Positions 21,418 through 32,243 of a stretch of DNA of 64,000 nt are shown in pieces; positions within the stretch are counted from its first letter, which is position 1; each line of letters opens with the position of its first letter. Under the pieces are notes generated by a model that was not told the DNA's origin, did no database searches, and worked only from the letters and a program-made list of their open reading frames with translations. This stretch comes from Podocnemis expansa (lineage: Eukaryota; Chordata; Testudines; Podocnemididae), in NCBI GenBank assembly GCA_007922195.1, contig ML681963.1, positions 59,750,981 through 59,814,980 on the forward strand. The letters are read 5' to 3'. A program made the translations under genes and the position numbers.

Positions 21418-22255
21418 ACTGGTGGTCTGACTGTGATCAGTGACAATGGGGCATACTTACAGTGCAGAAGGAAGGACAAAAATCTTCTTTATTGTGTTGA
21501 TTGATGGCCAGTAACCATAAAAACCCAGTATTGCCATATAAGTGCTAGCCTGGGGTCTTCTCTCTCAGGAATAACAGATCATTATCTGCACAGAGAAGTT
21601 TGCTCAAAAAAACATCTTTGAAGACTGAAAACTCTTGTTAAATGTAGAAGGGAAAAAGTTCCTTAATATCCCAAACGCTTTCTAGAGATGCTGATGTTAA
21701 TTCAAAGAGAAGGTCCTGATTTGTAAAGGTTAATGACATTCTCCTGACTTTGTCCTGTTAGCTTGCCTGAGGCTGGCTCCATAAGTTTTATCTCAACACT
21801 TGCCCTTTCTCTTCCCCTCAGGGAGCAGTTGTGGGAAGGTGGCTACTTAAGTCAATTGTTACTGTAAACAAACGCTGCCTGTCTGAATTCCTTTCCCTGA
21901 CCAGCCAGAGCTGCTCCCTGGGCACAGGCTATAGCTCCCCAACTTGAAGAATGTCCCTGCTCCCTTACTCCTGCTGGTTGTGTGGGACCCCAAAGCATGA
22001 GGCCCAGGGCGGTTGCCCCTTTTAGCCCCCCTTAAGGACGGCTCTGCCTGGGATAACCACCTGCATATACAAAAGTCAGGGCAAGCTGCAAAACCAAGAG
22101 CCAAACTCGCCGAACACTGACAGGTGTTATTTAAACCTGTCTCCCAGTCAGTCAGAAAACATGCTCCAATTCCCCACACTGGTCATAACGCAGCATGACA
22201 AAATAGAATCAGCCCCTTCATTGCACATCGGCTCCTATGGACCCTGACCAGGATT

Positions 22256-23226
22256 ATCAGATACCAAACCACAAAAAGGAGGACAGGGAGGTCCGAAAAG
22301 AGGGACATTGGAAGAGGTGGAGAACATGTAGTATTAATATAGCTGTTATAACCATATTATGTCATGGAAAATGGGTAACAATTAATGAATGCAGCATTAA
22401 AACTGCACAAAATCATGTTTTTAAATTATTTTTAAATGAAGAAAATTACCAAAATGTTTTCATTTACCGAAAACTGGATTTTTTCATTAAATGAAAGTTT
22501 TTCCTGACCTTTTCATTAATGTTCATGAGACTAAAGTTAAAAAACTAAATTTTCAAATATAAACTTGAAAAGTACATTAAAGAGTTAAAAAAAAAAAAGA
22601 AAAAAGAAAAAAAACCTGGTTAACTCACTTCTCGTTTTTCATTTTCCATAGCAGCCATTTTCACAGTAAAAAAAAAAAAAAAAAGTCCTAAATTGTTTCT
22701 GTCCAGTTCAAACCTGCCCCTATATTGGTTTTGTTTAGTTGGTCCCTGGTAGTAATTTTATTTATAGTAGACTTTATTTTCCTTCATTTTATTAGTATCC
22801 CTATCCCCTCCCCCCAATTTAGCAATTTTGTAGGGAGCAAGGGGCCAAAAATAAAAGTGTCTTCCACAGGCCTTTAACCCATAACTCTAAGGCAGAAAGA
22901 TACTCTGCTTATCAACTGAGTTATCCAGGCAGCTTTATAAAAATGGCTTCCAGAGTCAGGGGGAAACCTGAGCTTTTAGTGTAAAGTCCTGGTTTGTGCC
23001 GAGCTGTGATTGGGCAGTGTGTGCATCTGACCAGCTCCAATCTCCAGCAGATGGGGGAAGATTCCCCTGCTCCATAAATTGGCTGTTAGAGGGGTTTTTA
23101 ACATTCTATTCCTGATCAGTAAAAAGCCAGACAAAAGCAACTATTTTTAAACTGTCTGGAGGACGGAGAACATGAAGGCAAAAAGGAGGACATGTCCTCT
23201 TTCTGCTGGACGTCTGGTAACCCTAT
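22256..23226. mobile_element. DNA transposon remnant with imperfect terminal inverted repeats
   Basis: The left end TTATCAGATACC followed by AAAAAGGAGGACAGG is an imperfect complement of the right end GAGGACATGTCCTC, then GGACGTCTGGTAACCCTA. AT-rich interior, no transposase. A shorter relative lies at 8287-8532. The superfamily is not certain. Confidence 0.5.
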
Positions 23227-25106
23227 CCCTGACTAACCCCTGGGTCTCTTTAAGAAGTAGTTCTCCTGACCCCAAAGGGACAGCCACATTACACAGAACG
23301 ATAGAGGTTTGGATTTTACCCAAAATACCATGCCATTCATTGGATGATAATTACATTCTGTAACCATTGGTCTGGGGCCAGATTCCAGAAAGTGATCTGG
23401 AGGTGAAAGTAGTATTTGTCAAGGAAGAAGCATATTACATTGTTCCCCCCCGTGAAGTGTTTCCGTTAGAGGGAGAAATTGATATTGGAGCCAGGTATTT
23501 CTTGATTGTAGCTGTCCTGTTTGTTTACAAAGAATAAGCATAAAGTCTTATTTCCCTAAACACAGTTGGGCTCAAACATCAGGAAACAGAGCTTCTTTGC
23601 TTACAGGTCAAAGCTTCTTTTGTGAGGGCACTCTATCCAAAAGCTTTCTTTTTTAAGTTTTTCTGATGGCCACGCTACAAATGCTTCTTTGTCTGTCTCT
23701 GGTGCTTTCTTGCTGCATTCTGTGAGTTTCTGCTGCTTCCCTCTCTCACACACAGTTTCATCAGACAGTACCTACCCTACCTCTATATTGGCACTGAGAT
23801 CTCAGAGAAAAGCCCTCAGACCACATAAACTCCTCCTTGAGCCCTGCATATAGCCTGTGTTTTAGACAACGGTTCCTATTCAGCTATCATTTTCATAAGG
23901 GAGCTTTTTGTTTATTTATTTATTTTGAGTGAAAGGCAGCTGCTTTATCCACCAGCTTCCATGAAGTTTCATCCAACTGTCCTGCATAATTGTGTTTTTG
24001 GTTGCATGTAGTTTATTATTGCAATATTGCCCAAAGACAATTGGTGTTGAATTCCCATTTTGTTGGATACTATATGAACCTATAGGAAAGAATTTTACAG
24101 TGTAATTTGAGACACATATAAACAAATGAGTGTGACAAATAGTAAAGGAAGAGGAATGAGAGCTGATGGTAACGATAATAAGATCACATGTTTGCATAGC
24201 ATAGAACAGATTGTTTCCAAGTCATGTAAAAGGCTTTTTAAAAAATAATTAAAATAAAATTAGCTATGACTAACCATCATATGCTGACTTTGTTCTCAAA
24301 GGTGTCCCAGCAAAATTGTACTTGAGTTGAGATTTGAGAAGAAGAGGGTGTAGAGTGGCTGAACGTGGGAGAGTGTTGCAGGAATAAGAAGAAATGTGAA
24401 AGTCCGGAAAAAAAAATAAAAGAGAGAACCAGCCGAGGAATTTTTGTAAGATAGGTCCTGTGATGCACACCAACACATATCTATGAACTCTGTCTTTATA
24501 CTGGTTACTTTCTGTGTTAGATCTGTGTCTAACCTGACTGGAGGCGTCAAGTACGCTGACTACTTACAGCTCTTAAAAAAAAAAAAAAAATAAAACCTTT
24601 AGAAAACAATATTTGTTTTACCCTAATCCACCCCCAAGATCTCAGCAGTGAAAAGGTCAGTATCTCATTTTCATTCCTTGAGCCGTCCTTATTTCTTTTT
24701 CATGTTGGACATGGTACTCTGTGGGAACAGTGATAATAGGAGTGACAAGGAAATATTTAAATCAAGATCTGAATAACAGGGACTGTCAATGACATACATT
24801 TCTGATTTGTTTCTTGTTGCTAGCATGTTCTGTGTCCCCTAACCTTTCATTTGCTGGCTACCAAGTGCAACAGGGAAATAGTGTTGAATTAATAAAGCCC
24901 TGCTCAGCACAGGGAGGTAGTGAGGGCAAAGAGGGAGAGACCGCAGTACATTTTGGAAGATTTTAGCTACATGGAGGAAAGCCATTCTGCAAAGAGAATG
25001 GAGAAGACAACAAATAGAATCAGTCTATTTTTATCACATGACCAAGATCTTTTTCTTAAAAAAATAAACAAATAAACCCAACTATTCATTTGTATTTCAA
25101 AGGAGA
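23227..25106. other. No recognised feature
   Basis: No repeat, RNA gene or exon that I can support. Short poly-A tracts near 24405 and 24573. Confidence 0.35.
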
Positions 25107-25209
25107 AGTTAAAGCAGTGATACTCAAACCTCGGACAAGTTAACTTTCAGGATTCTGTAAAACAGCTGCAGTTGTGTGAATTCATTGTTTCATTTACTGG
25201 AGTACTATT

Positions 25210-26892
25210 TGTAAGGGGACTGATAGCCCTTACTGAAACTGAATGGGCCTTTTGATTGGCCACTCCCACCTGGGAGCAGGACTCTGAAACAGATAGCACA
25301 AGGGCCAGGGGGAGAGGCCGGGGTCCCAGGATGGTCTGATTGACTGGCTGGACAGGTCAATGAGGGAGCCAGGAGAGTGCTCCCCTGCCCCTGAACTGAA
25401 ACTGCAGGTTGGACATGCCTGGGCAGCCAGAGTGTGTGTGGGGCTGAGCTAAGGAGGAAGCACTAAGCAGCCAACAGCTGGGAGCCAGATGACCCAGGAA
25501 AGGGGGCCAGGCTGGGCTGATTTGTGCAGAGCAGACCCACAGCAGCTGGACTAGGAGAGAGCCAAGTCAAGCTGAGCAGAGCAGAGCTGGAGCCAGAGGC
25601 AGAGCCAGAGTTGTCTGAAGCTAGGTGCAGAAGGCCAGAGAAGGAGCCCGAGGTGCAGATCTGACCCGTGCAGACCCACAGCAGGAGAACCAGAGGAGCC
25701 TGAGGAGCACCCCAAAGAGCCACACGGAATCAGAGCAGCGGCTGGGAGCCAGAGCTGCAGCCATTTGGAGCTGGGTGTGATGAGCAGCTGGGGGATACTG
25801 AAGGGAGGCTGATGCTGAGAAGAAGGGCCCTGCCCCAGGAGCTTGGGGATGTGGGGGCAGAGCCAGAGCCTGCATCTGGCCCCCTGGATCATCCAGTCAC
25901 AGCCAAGCCTGGGCAGAGGGCTTGTAACATGGAGAACAGACAGTGAGACTGTTCTTCAGACCCCAGAGACTCTGTGTGTAGTGCCCCCACACCAGGAGGT
26001 GGCACTGGGGGTTTATTTCTCACCCTTTTCCACTTTTTCTCTATTTACTTATTAGGTTATTTTTTATTTCTGTGTGCTTAAATAAATTGTATTACTTTGA
26101 ACTGTATATTGCAGGCGTGGCCAAACTGTGGCTTGGGAGCCACATGTGGCTCTTGAATGAAAAATTGTGGCTTCTGGAAGAACGTTAACAAATCCGCTTA
26201 GGAAAGCGGCCTCAGCCTAAGAGTTCAGGAGGGGGTCAGGATGGTGGGAAGAAGCGCAGCATGATCAGGGATGGCAAGGAGAAGTGCAGCATGATCAGGA
26301 TTTTTAAAAAATTGCCACTAGCCTGCAGTCTTCTACATCAAGCAGCAGCTAAGTTTTTACTATATAGGCCTAATTTTCATGGTAACCTTAAGTAATTATT
26401 AGTATTTGATATTAGTAGGATCAATATTTGTCCTCTTTTTATGATAAAGTGTGCAATGAATTTTAAACTTAGTAATTTTGGAGTAGGTAGAAGTATGTGG
26501 CTATATGCCTCAATGTGTCTCTCAAAGGTTTAATAATCAACTTGTATGGCTCTTGAATTCCATAAGTTTGGCCACCCCTGGTATATAGTGACTGGTAGGC
26601 CAGAAGAGTGGTCAGTGCAGTCAGCACCCTGGAGTGGGACACGCTGACCCTGTCCTGAGGGACCGCAATAAGAGTAGGGGGTCATGCCCCTGGAAGTTCT
26701 GGGGCCCAGCCTTGTCGGGGTTACAGGGACTCCTCCACACGGGAGTTTGGGAGGGGTGCTTTTGAGGTCAGGAAGACCTCTGGGTAAAGAAAGTGGGAGC
26801 AGGGACCCAGATCCTTTTGCTACCCACCTTCACCGGGGTGGCATACAAGAAAGAAAGTTCCCCACAATAGCGGGTCTGTCCCCCTGCTTACA
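25210..26892 (+). mobile_element. Probable solo LTR, itself carrying a hAT MITE
   Basis: Starts TGTAAGGGGACTGATAGCC and ends CCCCCTGCTTACA, the TG...CA ends with short inverted repeats expected of an LTR. An AATAAA with downstream T-rich DNA lies near 26080. Minus the 469-bp hAT it is about 1.2 kb. No retroviral or Gypsy coding region adjoins it. I could not find a matching 4-6 bp target duplication, so the boundary may be off by a base or two. Confidence 0.55.
26112..26580 (+). mobile_element. hAT element, family 1 long form, 469 bp
   Basis: Termini CAGGCGTGGCCAAAC and GTTTGGCCACCCCTG. Target duplication GTATATTG/GTATATAG (7 of 8). Full-length reference in this window for the copies at 1-383 (inverted), 11076-11260 and 56702-56888. 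Confidence 0.9.
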
Positions 26893-27122
26893 AATTCATA
26901 TTTAAACAGTATGATTGGAGATATAAAATATTGTTCTCTCAGCAAATAAGTTAACTTACTTATAATAATTTAATTGGTTAATAACATAGAAAAAAGATCC
27001 TGCTCTGTTAATAATTAAATCACAGAGTGTTTTAATATCATATGCTGCAAAGAGCCACAGAAAACACATTAAAGAGCCACTTGCATCATGCAAGCTGCAG
27101 TCTGAGTATCACTGAGTTATAG

Positions 27123-27328
27123 TATAGTACACAATGGAGTAACTGGCTACAATAGGTGCACAGACCATTCAAAAACAGGTACACACAGTGCGTATGAAGT
27201 AATGGAAGTAAATAACAAATGGAAGCAGCAACAGGAATGTTAACAGTCTATTGTTGTGCTAGCTAGGGGCAGCAGCCTTTGCAAACATCCATGCCAGCTA
27301 CTTCTCATTGACCGTTAGCCTATGCAAG
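27123..27328. other. No recognised feature
   Basis: Short unassigned spacer between two transposon remnants. Confidence 0.3.
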
Positions 27329-27590
27329 CAGCCCCCTCTGCCAAAAAAAAGGGGCTGCTGCCTGAAAATTCAGCAGCAACCATAGCTGGAGTTGAGGGGT
27401 TCCCCAAGCACCCTACAGAAAGAAGCTGCCCAGATCAACCCCTTCCCAGATATGCTGCCGAAAGGAACCACCCAAAGCAGCTTTTGGTGGCAGGACTGGC
27501 AATTTTGGCAACATCTCAGAGGGTCCACCTTCCACTACAAATGGGCTCACATGCCATTTGGCATGTGTGTGGAGGTTGCCAACCCCTTAG
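27329..27590. mobile_element. hAT fragment, right end only
   Basis: The right end is the complement of TAAGGGGTTGGCAACC followed by ACACACATGCC, a terminus style shared with GC-rich hAT copies at 6390 and 36563. The left part contains a hairpin, GCAGCCCCCT...AGGGGCTGC, near 27330-27358. No left terminus. Confidence 0.45.
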
Positions 27591-28784
27591 TATCTGGAAA
27601 CCAAGTGAGTATTGGTGCAGTGCATCAATTTATATAAAAAAAAATTTACAAATTTGCAGGCTATCCAGTCTGCAGAGAGATCTTAGGGTTGTCAACGGAG
27701 GTGGCAGCCATGATGGCCACCCCACCCCACACGTAGCCCCCCTGGATTATGCTGCTCTCAGGGAGGAATGTTAAGTATCAATCTCCCTGATGGGCCTCAT
27801 CTCCGGGCCATCCAGCTCAAGGGGAAGAATATTAAGTATCAATCTCCCCTGATGGCCCTTGATCTCCTGTGTGAGTTTCTTCCTCCCTAGCTTTGTGTCA
27901 ACAAGAAGGGGGGTGAGTTCCTATCCCCCTGAACAGTTTCTCTGCACCCCCGTCACCATGAAGGAGGGGTCATTGTCTGGGGTCTCAGTTCCATCATTGG
28001 TCCTGACCCAGAATCCCACTCCCAATTGGCTATTTTTACTCTGGCTGTGCAAAATTCTATTTAAACCCCCTATCTCAGCTAGCTTGTGTTCTCCCACCCT
28101 CGAACGCTAACGGGCACGTTGCGACCTGGTCGGACTGATCCCCTGACTGAGACAGGGAGCACCCACCCCTCGAGACCTTTTTTTTTTTTTTTCTTTTTTG
28201 GGGTGTACATGAATTGCCGGCTGAACGATTAAGTACTGGGATGTTGCAGCTGGTCTGCCTCCTCACTTTGGGTTCCACTACGGTGCTAGGACAGGTATTA
28301 TAAATCAATACATGCCTCCTACCTCTCTTAATTCTTCTTTTTGGTACCATTTCTGTATAGTCTGTTATTGTAGCTTCCTTATTTGAGTTTTTTATAGCTT
28401 GTGTAGCTGTTTATTATTCCCCCCTGTATCCTGCATAATCTTTTCATGACATAGATGTTCATTGCCTAGCATAGATTATTTCATCATGTGCTCATTAAAT
28501 ATTTGTATTTTGCATTTTGATTGTGAAGTTGTTTATTGCTCTACTTCTGCTCTAAACTGCTGTCCCCAAATTCCCCCAGCATACACCGGGGGAGTGTGGG
28601 AGTTTAGTTTCTCTCATCTGACTCCTTCATTCTGCCGCCCAACCTTCTTGGCTAGCAAGGAGGAATGGCCTTGTGCCATTGGTAAATACTCGTCGGGTGG
28701 GCTGATCAGTGCCTATACTGATGTTGAGGCAGTAAAAAGCCAGAAAAGTCCTTGATTTATTATGGCCACCCTCTTGTAGGTTAT

Positions 28785-28913
28785 TGCTCCATACTGTTAT
28801 TTGGCTATAAGTATTTTAGTTGGTTGTAAGTGTTTTGCATAGACTTTCATGCTTCGTCCTGTTGTTTGGTTATAGGTGTTTTACATAGACTTTCTTGCTC
28901 CATACTGTTGTTA
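28785..28913. repeat. ~48-bp tandem repeat, first block
   Basis: Units built from GGTTATAGGTGTTTTACATA and GACTTTC, TGCTCCATACTGTT. The array resumes after the CR1 insertion at 29850-29945. Confidence 0.8.
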
Positions 28914-29849
28914 GAATCATAGAATCATAGGGTTGGAAGGGACCCCACAAGGTCATCTAGTCCAACCCCCTGCCAAAAAAAGCAGGACCACTCCCATTAG
29001 ATCATCCCAGTCAGGGTTTTGTCCAGCTGGGCCTTGAACACCTCCAAAGATGGAGATTCCACCACCTCCCTAGGCAGCTTATTCCAATGCTTCACCACTC
29101 GCCTAGTAAGGAAGTTTCTCCTAATATCCAGCCTGGACCGCCCCAGCTGTAACTTGAAGCCATTGCTTCTCGTTCTGCCCTCTGTTACTACCGAGAACAG
29201 TCGAGCTCCCTCCTCCTTGGAGCAACCCTTCAAGTAGTTGAAGGTTGCTATCAAATCCCCCCTCAGTCTTCTCTTCTGCAGGCTAAATAAGCCTAGTTCC
29301 TTCAGTCTTTCTTCATAGGGCTTGTGCTCCAGCCCTTTGATCATTTTGATCATTTGATCATTTTGATCATTTGATCATTTTGGTTGCCCTCCTCTGGACT
29401 CTCTCTAATTTGTCCATGTCCTTTTTGTAGTGGGGAGCCCAAAACTGGACACAGTATTCCAGATGTGGCCTCACTAGTGCAGAATAGAGGGGAATGATCA
29501 CATCCCTCGATCTGCTGGTAACACTTCTTCTGATGCAGCCCAGTAATGCCATTGGCCTTTTTGGCAGCAAGAGCACACTGCTGACTCATATCCAGCTTCC
29601 CATCCACCATGACTCCCAGGTCCTTTTCTCCAGTGCTGCTATTTAGCTGATCACTCCCCAGCCTGTAGCAGTACATGGGGTTTTTTCGTCCCAAGTGCAG
29701 GATTTTACACTTATCCTTGTTGAACCTCATGAGATTCCTCTTGGCCCACTGCTCCAGTTTGTCTAGGTCTCCCTGAATCCTGTCTCTGCCCTCTAGGGTG
29801 TCTACCGTTCCCTCCAGTTTGGTATCATCTGCAAACTTACTAAGTTAGG
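28914..29849 (-). pseudogene. CR1 LINE, 5'-truncated, ORF2 C-terminus
   Basis: The left end is the CR1 3' tail in reverse (AGAATCATAGAATCATAGGG). The minus-strand frame at 29350-29730 (126 codons) starts MRFNKDKCKILHLGR and includes [17 protein letters not shown] and AAKKANGI. This is the region after the RT active site in CR1 ORF2; AVKKAN is typical there. It then frameshifts; [20 protein letters not shown], then VQFWAP, continues in another frame. Final ORF2 residues ([19 protein letters not shown]) read from 29353 down to 28997. Relatively young, inserted in the minisatellite. Confidence 0.85.
29333..29385. repeat. Short tandem expansion within CR1
   Basis: Alternating GATCATTTT and GATCATTT units, about six in all, where CR1 normally has one. 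Confidence 0.85.
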
Positions 29850-29945
29850 TTATAGGTGTTTTACATAGACTTTCCTGCTCCACACTGTTAGTTGGTTATA
29901 AGTGTTTTACATAGACTTTCCTGCTCCACATTGTTGGTCACAGGT
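29850..29945. repeat. ~48-bp tandem repeat, second block
   Basis: Two further units of the array at 28785-28913 (GGTTATAAGTGTTTTACATA then GACTTTCCTGCTCCAC), separated from it by the CR1. Confidence 0.8.
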
Positions 29946-30650
29946 GTTTATGGCACCTGTTTTTTTTTTTTTGTTTACTTGAACTGGTGTCCGTCTCATT
30001 GGTGGGTGTCGCTGGTCCATCGCAGTTACATCGCGAACCCAGGGTTCAACAAGGGTCACCATTTTACACACAAGCAGGCACTTAGAATGTTTGGGGTGGC
30101 TACGTTTTATTTTCCTGGAAAGTTTAAATTAATTTATGTTGGTGTTTTAGTTCCAAGCAAATTGTATGGTAAATTTTTTTATTGTATTTTGCGCACCAGA
30201 AGTTGCTCCAGTATATAAGTCACACTAATGAAAAACATCAATTTAAAAAAAAATTATATAAGTTGCACTGCTATAAGGGTTGCGCTACTACATTAGTTGC
30301 ATCCCATTGTACATTGACATCACTTTAGAAAGCTGACATATTGATCTCTGAATGATGGTGCTCACCCATAAGTTAGAAATGACTGTGAGATAGTACCGTT
30401 TTGCGTTAATAATTGTTATGTTTTCTGAAAATAAATTTATTAATTGTTGTGTGATATGTTGTTATTAAGAAATATATGATTTAACCTCGCCTCCTCCTTA
30501 TACATTCACCATATTTAACCAAAGAACATATATACACTAATGATACTGCAGTTGCAAACTATTAAGTAAACAAGCCAGTAAATCTTAGGACAAAGACATT
30601 TATCAGGTCTAATGAAAAACAATATGAAATAAACATAGTGTCCATAAAGT

Positions 30651-32154
30651 TCAGTCATCTTCATTATGTGCATCAGAGAAGCCATCATAATCCTTGTCTT
30701 CAGTGTCACTCTGAACTAGCTTGGCTATTTCAACCGGCAGATTCAGGCCCTGATCTTCCATGTCTGTGTATTCATCTTCCTCCTCTTCATTTTCTTCTCC
30801 TGTGTCGTCATTCATGATTTTCGCTTTCTTGAAGCCTGAAGTGACTGTTTTTGCACTAACACTCACTCAGGCTTCACTAATCCACTGTGCCACCTCGCAA
30901 AAGTAGTGTGATGCATATGACCAGTGGCTGTGAAACTGCATTCCCCATCAGTCTTCCAGGATTCCCAAAGGTGACGCAAAACGGTTTTGAAACTTCGATT
31001 AACAGATATATCAAGAGGCTGCACCTCCTTCTTTAGGCCTCCAAGAATTATTACACGGACAATTTGTATTTTTTATTTGCATCTTTACCCTTTCTGTTAG
31101 AAGTGCTCTCATACTGTCCATGATGAGTAGTGCTTTTTGTGTTTAAAAAAAAAAAAAACATCTAGGTGTCTGCTGAAACATTGTTCCAGTGAAACCCCAT
31201 CATCTCTTCATCCAGCCAGCCTTTTTTATTAGTCTGTATGATGACGCTGGATGGAAACGAATCGCACGACATGGTCTTCCTCTTAAAGATAATCATAGGT
31301 GGAAGTCTTTCTATCTGCACAGCACTCCAGTACAACATTGAAGTGTGACTTTTTGTGACCAGTTGTTCTGATGTTCACTGTTTTCTTTCCCTTTCTCATT
31401 AACAGTTTGACAAGGGGAATGTCGAATGTCAGTGGAACTTCATCCATCTTAATCAGGGGCCTCAAATACATGGTCCGCCTAAAGCTATTTCCTGCGGCCT
31501 GCAACAACACTGCTGTTACTGATATTTGCAATATTGTTGTATGGAAAGGTTTCAGTGGTGTGGCCCTCAGGCTAACGTACCAGTCTTCATGCAGGCCTCT
31601 ACTAGTTCTCATGCAGCCCTCATGGTGATTTGAGTTTGAGCCCTGATCTTAATTATATGGTCAGGAGTCACACCATGCTTTTCAGTCATGGACTTCATGA
31701 GGGCCAGAAAGCTGTCATCTTTCTCTTGTGATTCAGTTGGCAGTTTCTGGCACATCGTTGTTCCTGCCCACATGCTAAGTTGATGCCTCTGCATGAAATG
31801 GAAGCACCAGGATGGTCCTCCAATGAATTCCTGCACTTCCATTTCTTGGGCCATTGTCTGGGCCTTCAGGCACACCTGTACAGTGGACAATCAGCGTCCT
31901 TGAGCCCTTTGCTCCACTATCCCTTGGTGAAGATGACCTTCCAGATCAGGCCATCTAGTTTTTTGTTGTGGGTTCACTTTTGTTGTCTCCTTCATGACTT
32001 GAAGCGAATCTTTCAGTTTTTGCCAGTCACAAACTACTTTTTCACATACACCAAACTCTTGTTCAGTTGCCCTGTTGCTATTTTTTCCCACGAATCTGAT
32101 GACTGTTAGTTTGAATCCAGTGGCATAACTTTTTCTTCCTTTTGTCAGGGCCAT
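30651..32154 (-). pseudogene. Tigger/pogo transposase, POGK-like, broken
   Basis: Reading down from 32154, the N-terminus MALTKGRKSYATGFKLTVIR with NRATEQEFGVCEKVVCDW is a Brinker-type homeodomain-like DNA-binding region. Next comes a CENP-B-like region, EFIGGPSWCFHFMQRHQLSM (about 31820-31780). DDE catalytic-domain pieces then follow: KMDEVPLTFDIP (near 31440), VNIRTTGHKKSHFNVVLECC, NKKGWLDEEMMG (near 31220) and KALLIMDSMRALLTERVKM (near 31110). The C-terminus VSVSAKTVTSGFKKAKI runs into an acidic tail ending at 30651. An in-frame stop near 31891, frameshifts and the hAT at 31454-31645 break it. Family length is about 600 residues, so most of the protein can be traced. In life it would cut and paste DNA at TA sites. 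Confidence 0.8.
31454..31645. mobile_element. hAT MITE, family 2, inside the Tigger transposase
   Basis: Termini CAGGGGCCTCAAATAC and TTTGAGTTTGAGCCCTG. A perfect target duplication ATCTTAAT lies at 31446-31453 and 31646-31653. Sibling of 18871-19080. Confidence 0.9.
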
Positions 32155-32190
32155 TGCTCTTAAAATTCATGTGGTTGTGGATTCATTATT

Positions 32191-32243
32191 CATAGAATCA
32201 TAGGGTTGGAAGGGACCTCATAGGTCATCTAGTCCAACCCCCA
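32191..32243 (-). mobile_element. CR1-type 3' tail fragment
   Basis: CATAGAATCATAGGGTTGG then GACCTCATAGGTCATCTAGT: the reverse of a CR1 3' tail, about 53 bp, between the transposase start and the right end of the Tigger element. Confidence 0.7.

Larger units (their letters stand above)
19920..22046. mobile_element. hAT element, 2.1 kb, with nested insertions
   Basis: Left end CAGGGCCGTCCCTAGGGGGG, right end complementary to CAGAGCCGTCCTTAAGGGGG. A perfect 8-bp target duplication CCTGGGAT lies at 19912-19919 and 22047-22054. No transposase frame is recognisable. It contains MITEs at 19997-20590 and 20014-20453 and a Penelope-like fragment at 21246-21417. Confidence 0.85.
25115..27114. mobile_element. 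hAT MITE interrupted by an LTR
   Basis: The left terminus CAGTGATACTCAAACCT and right terminus TCTGAGTATCACTG are inverted repeats. Flanks AGTTAAAG and AGTTATAG match at 7 of 8 positions. Without the insert at 25210-26892 the element is about 317 bp and AT-rich. Confidence 0.8.
27769..30073 (+). mobile_element. LTR-like repeat interrupted by CR1
   Basis: Begins TGTTAAGTATCAATCTCCC, and a near copy of this start recurs at 27828. A TATA-like TATTTAAACC near 28060, a minisatellite and an end near GGGTTCAACAAGGGTCACC follow. Organisation (GATGGCC-rich start, TATA-like box, GCCGGCTGA segment) parallels the LTR-like repeats at 34.2 and 50.1 kb. CR1 at 28914-29849 is inserted. Boundaries are inferred; no target duplication found. 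Confidence 0.4.

Noticed and set aside
25463..25892. Leu/Ser-rich minus-strand frames
   Set aside because: Complement of a Glu/Ala/Gln-coding-like GC repeat inside the LTR; overlapping frames indicate composition.
28785..29945. CRISPR-like array
   Set aside because: Units are contiguous tandem repeats without unique spacers, in vertebrate DNA, and split by a CR1.
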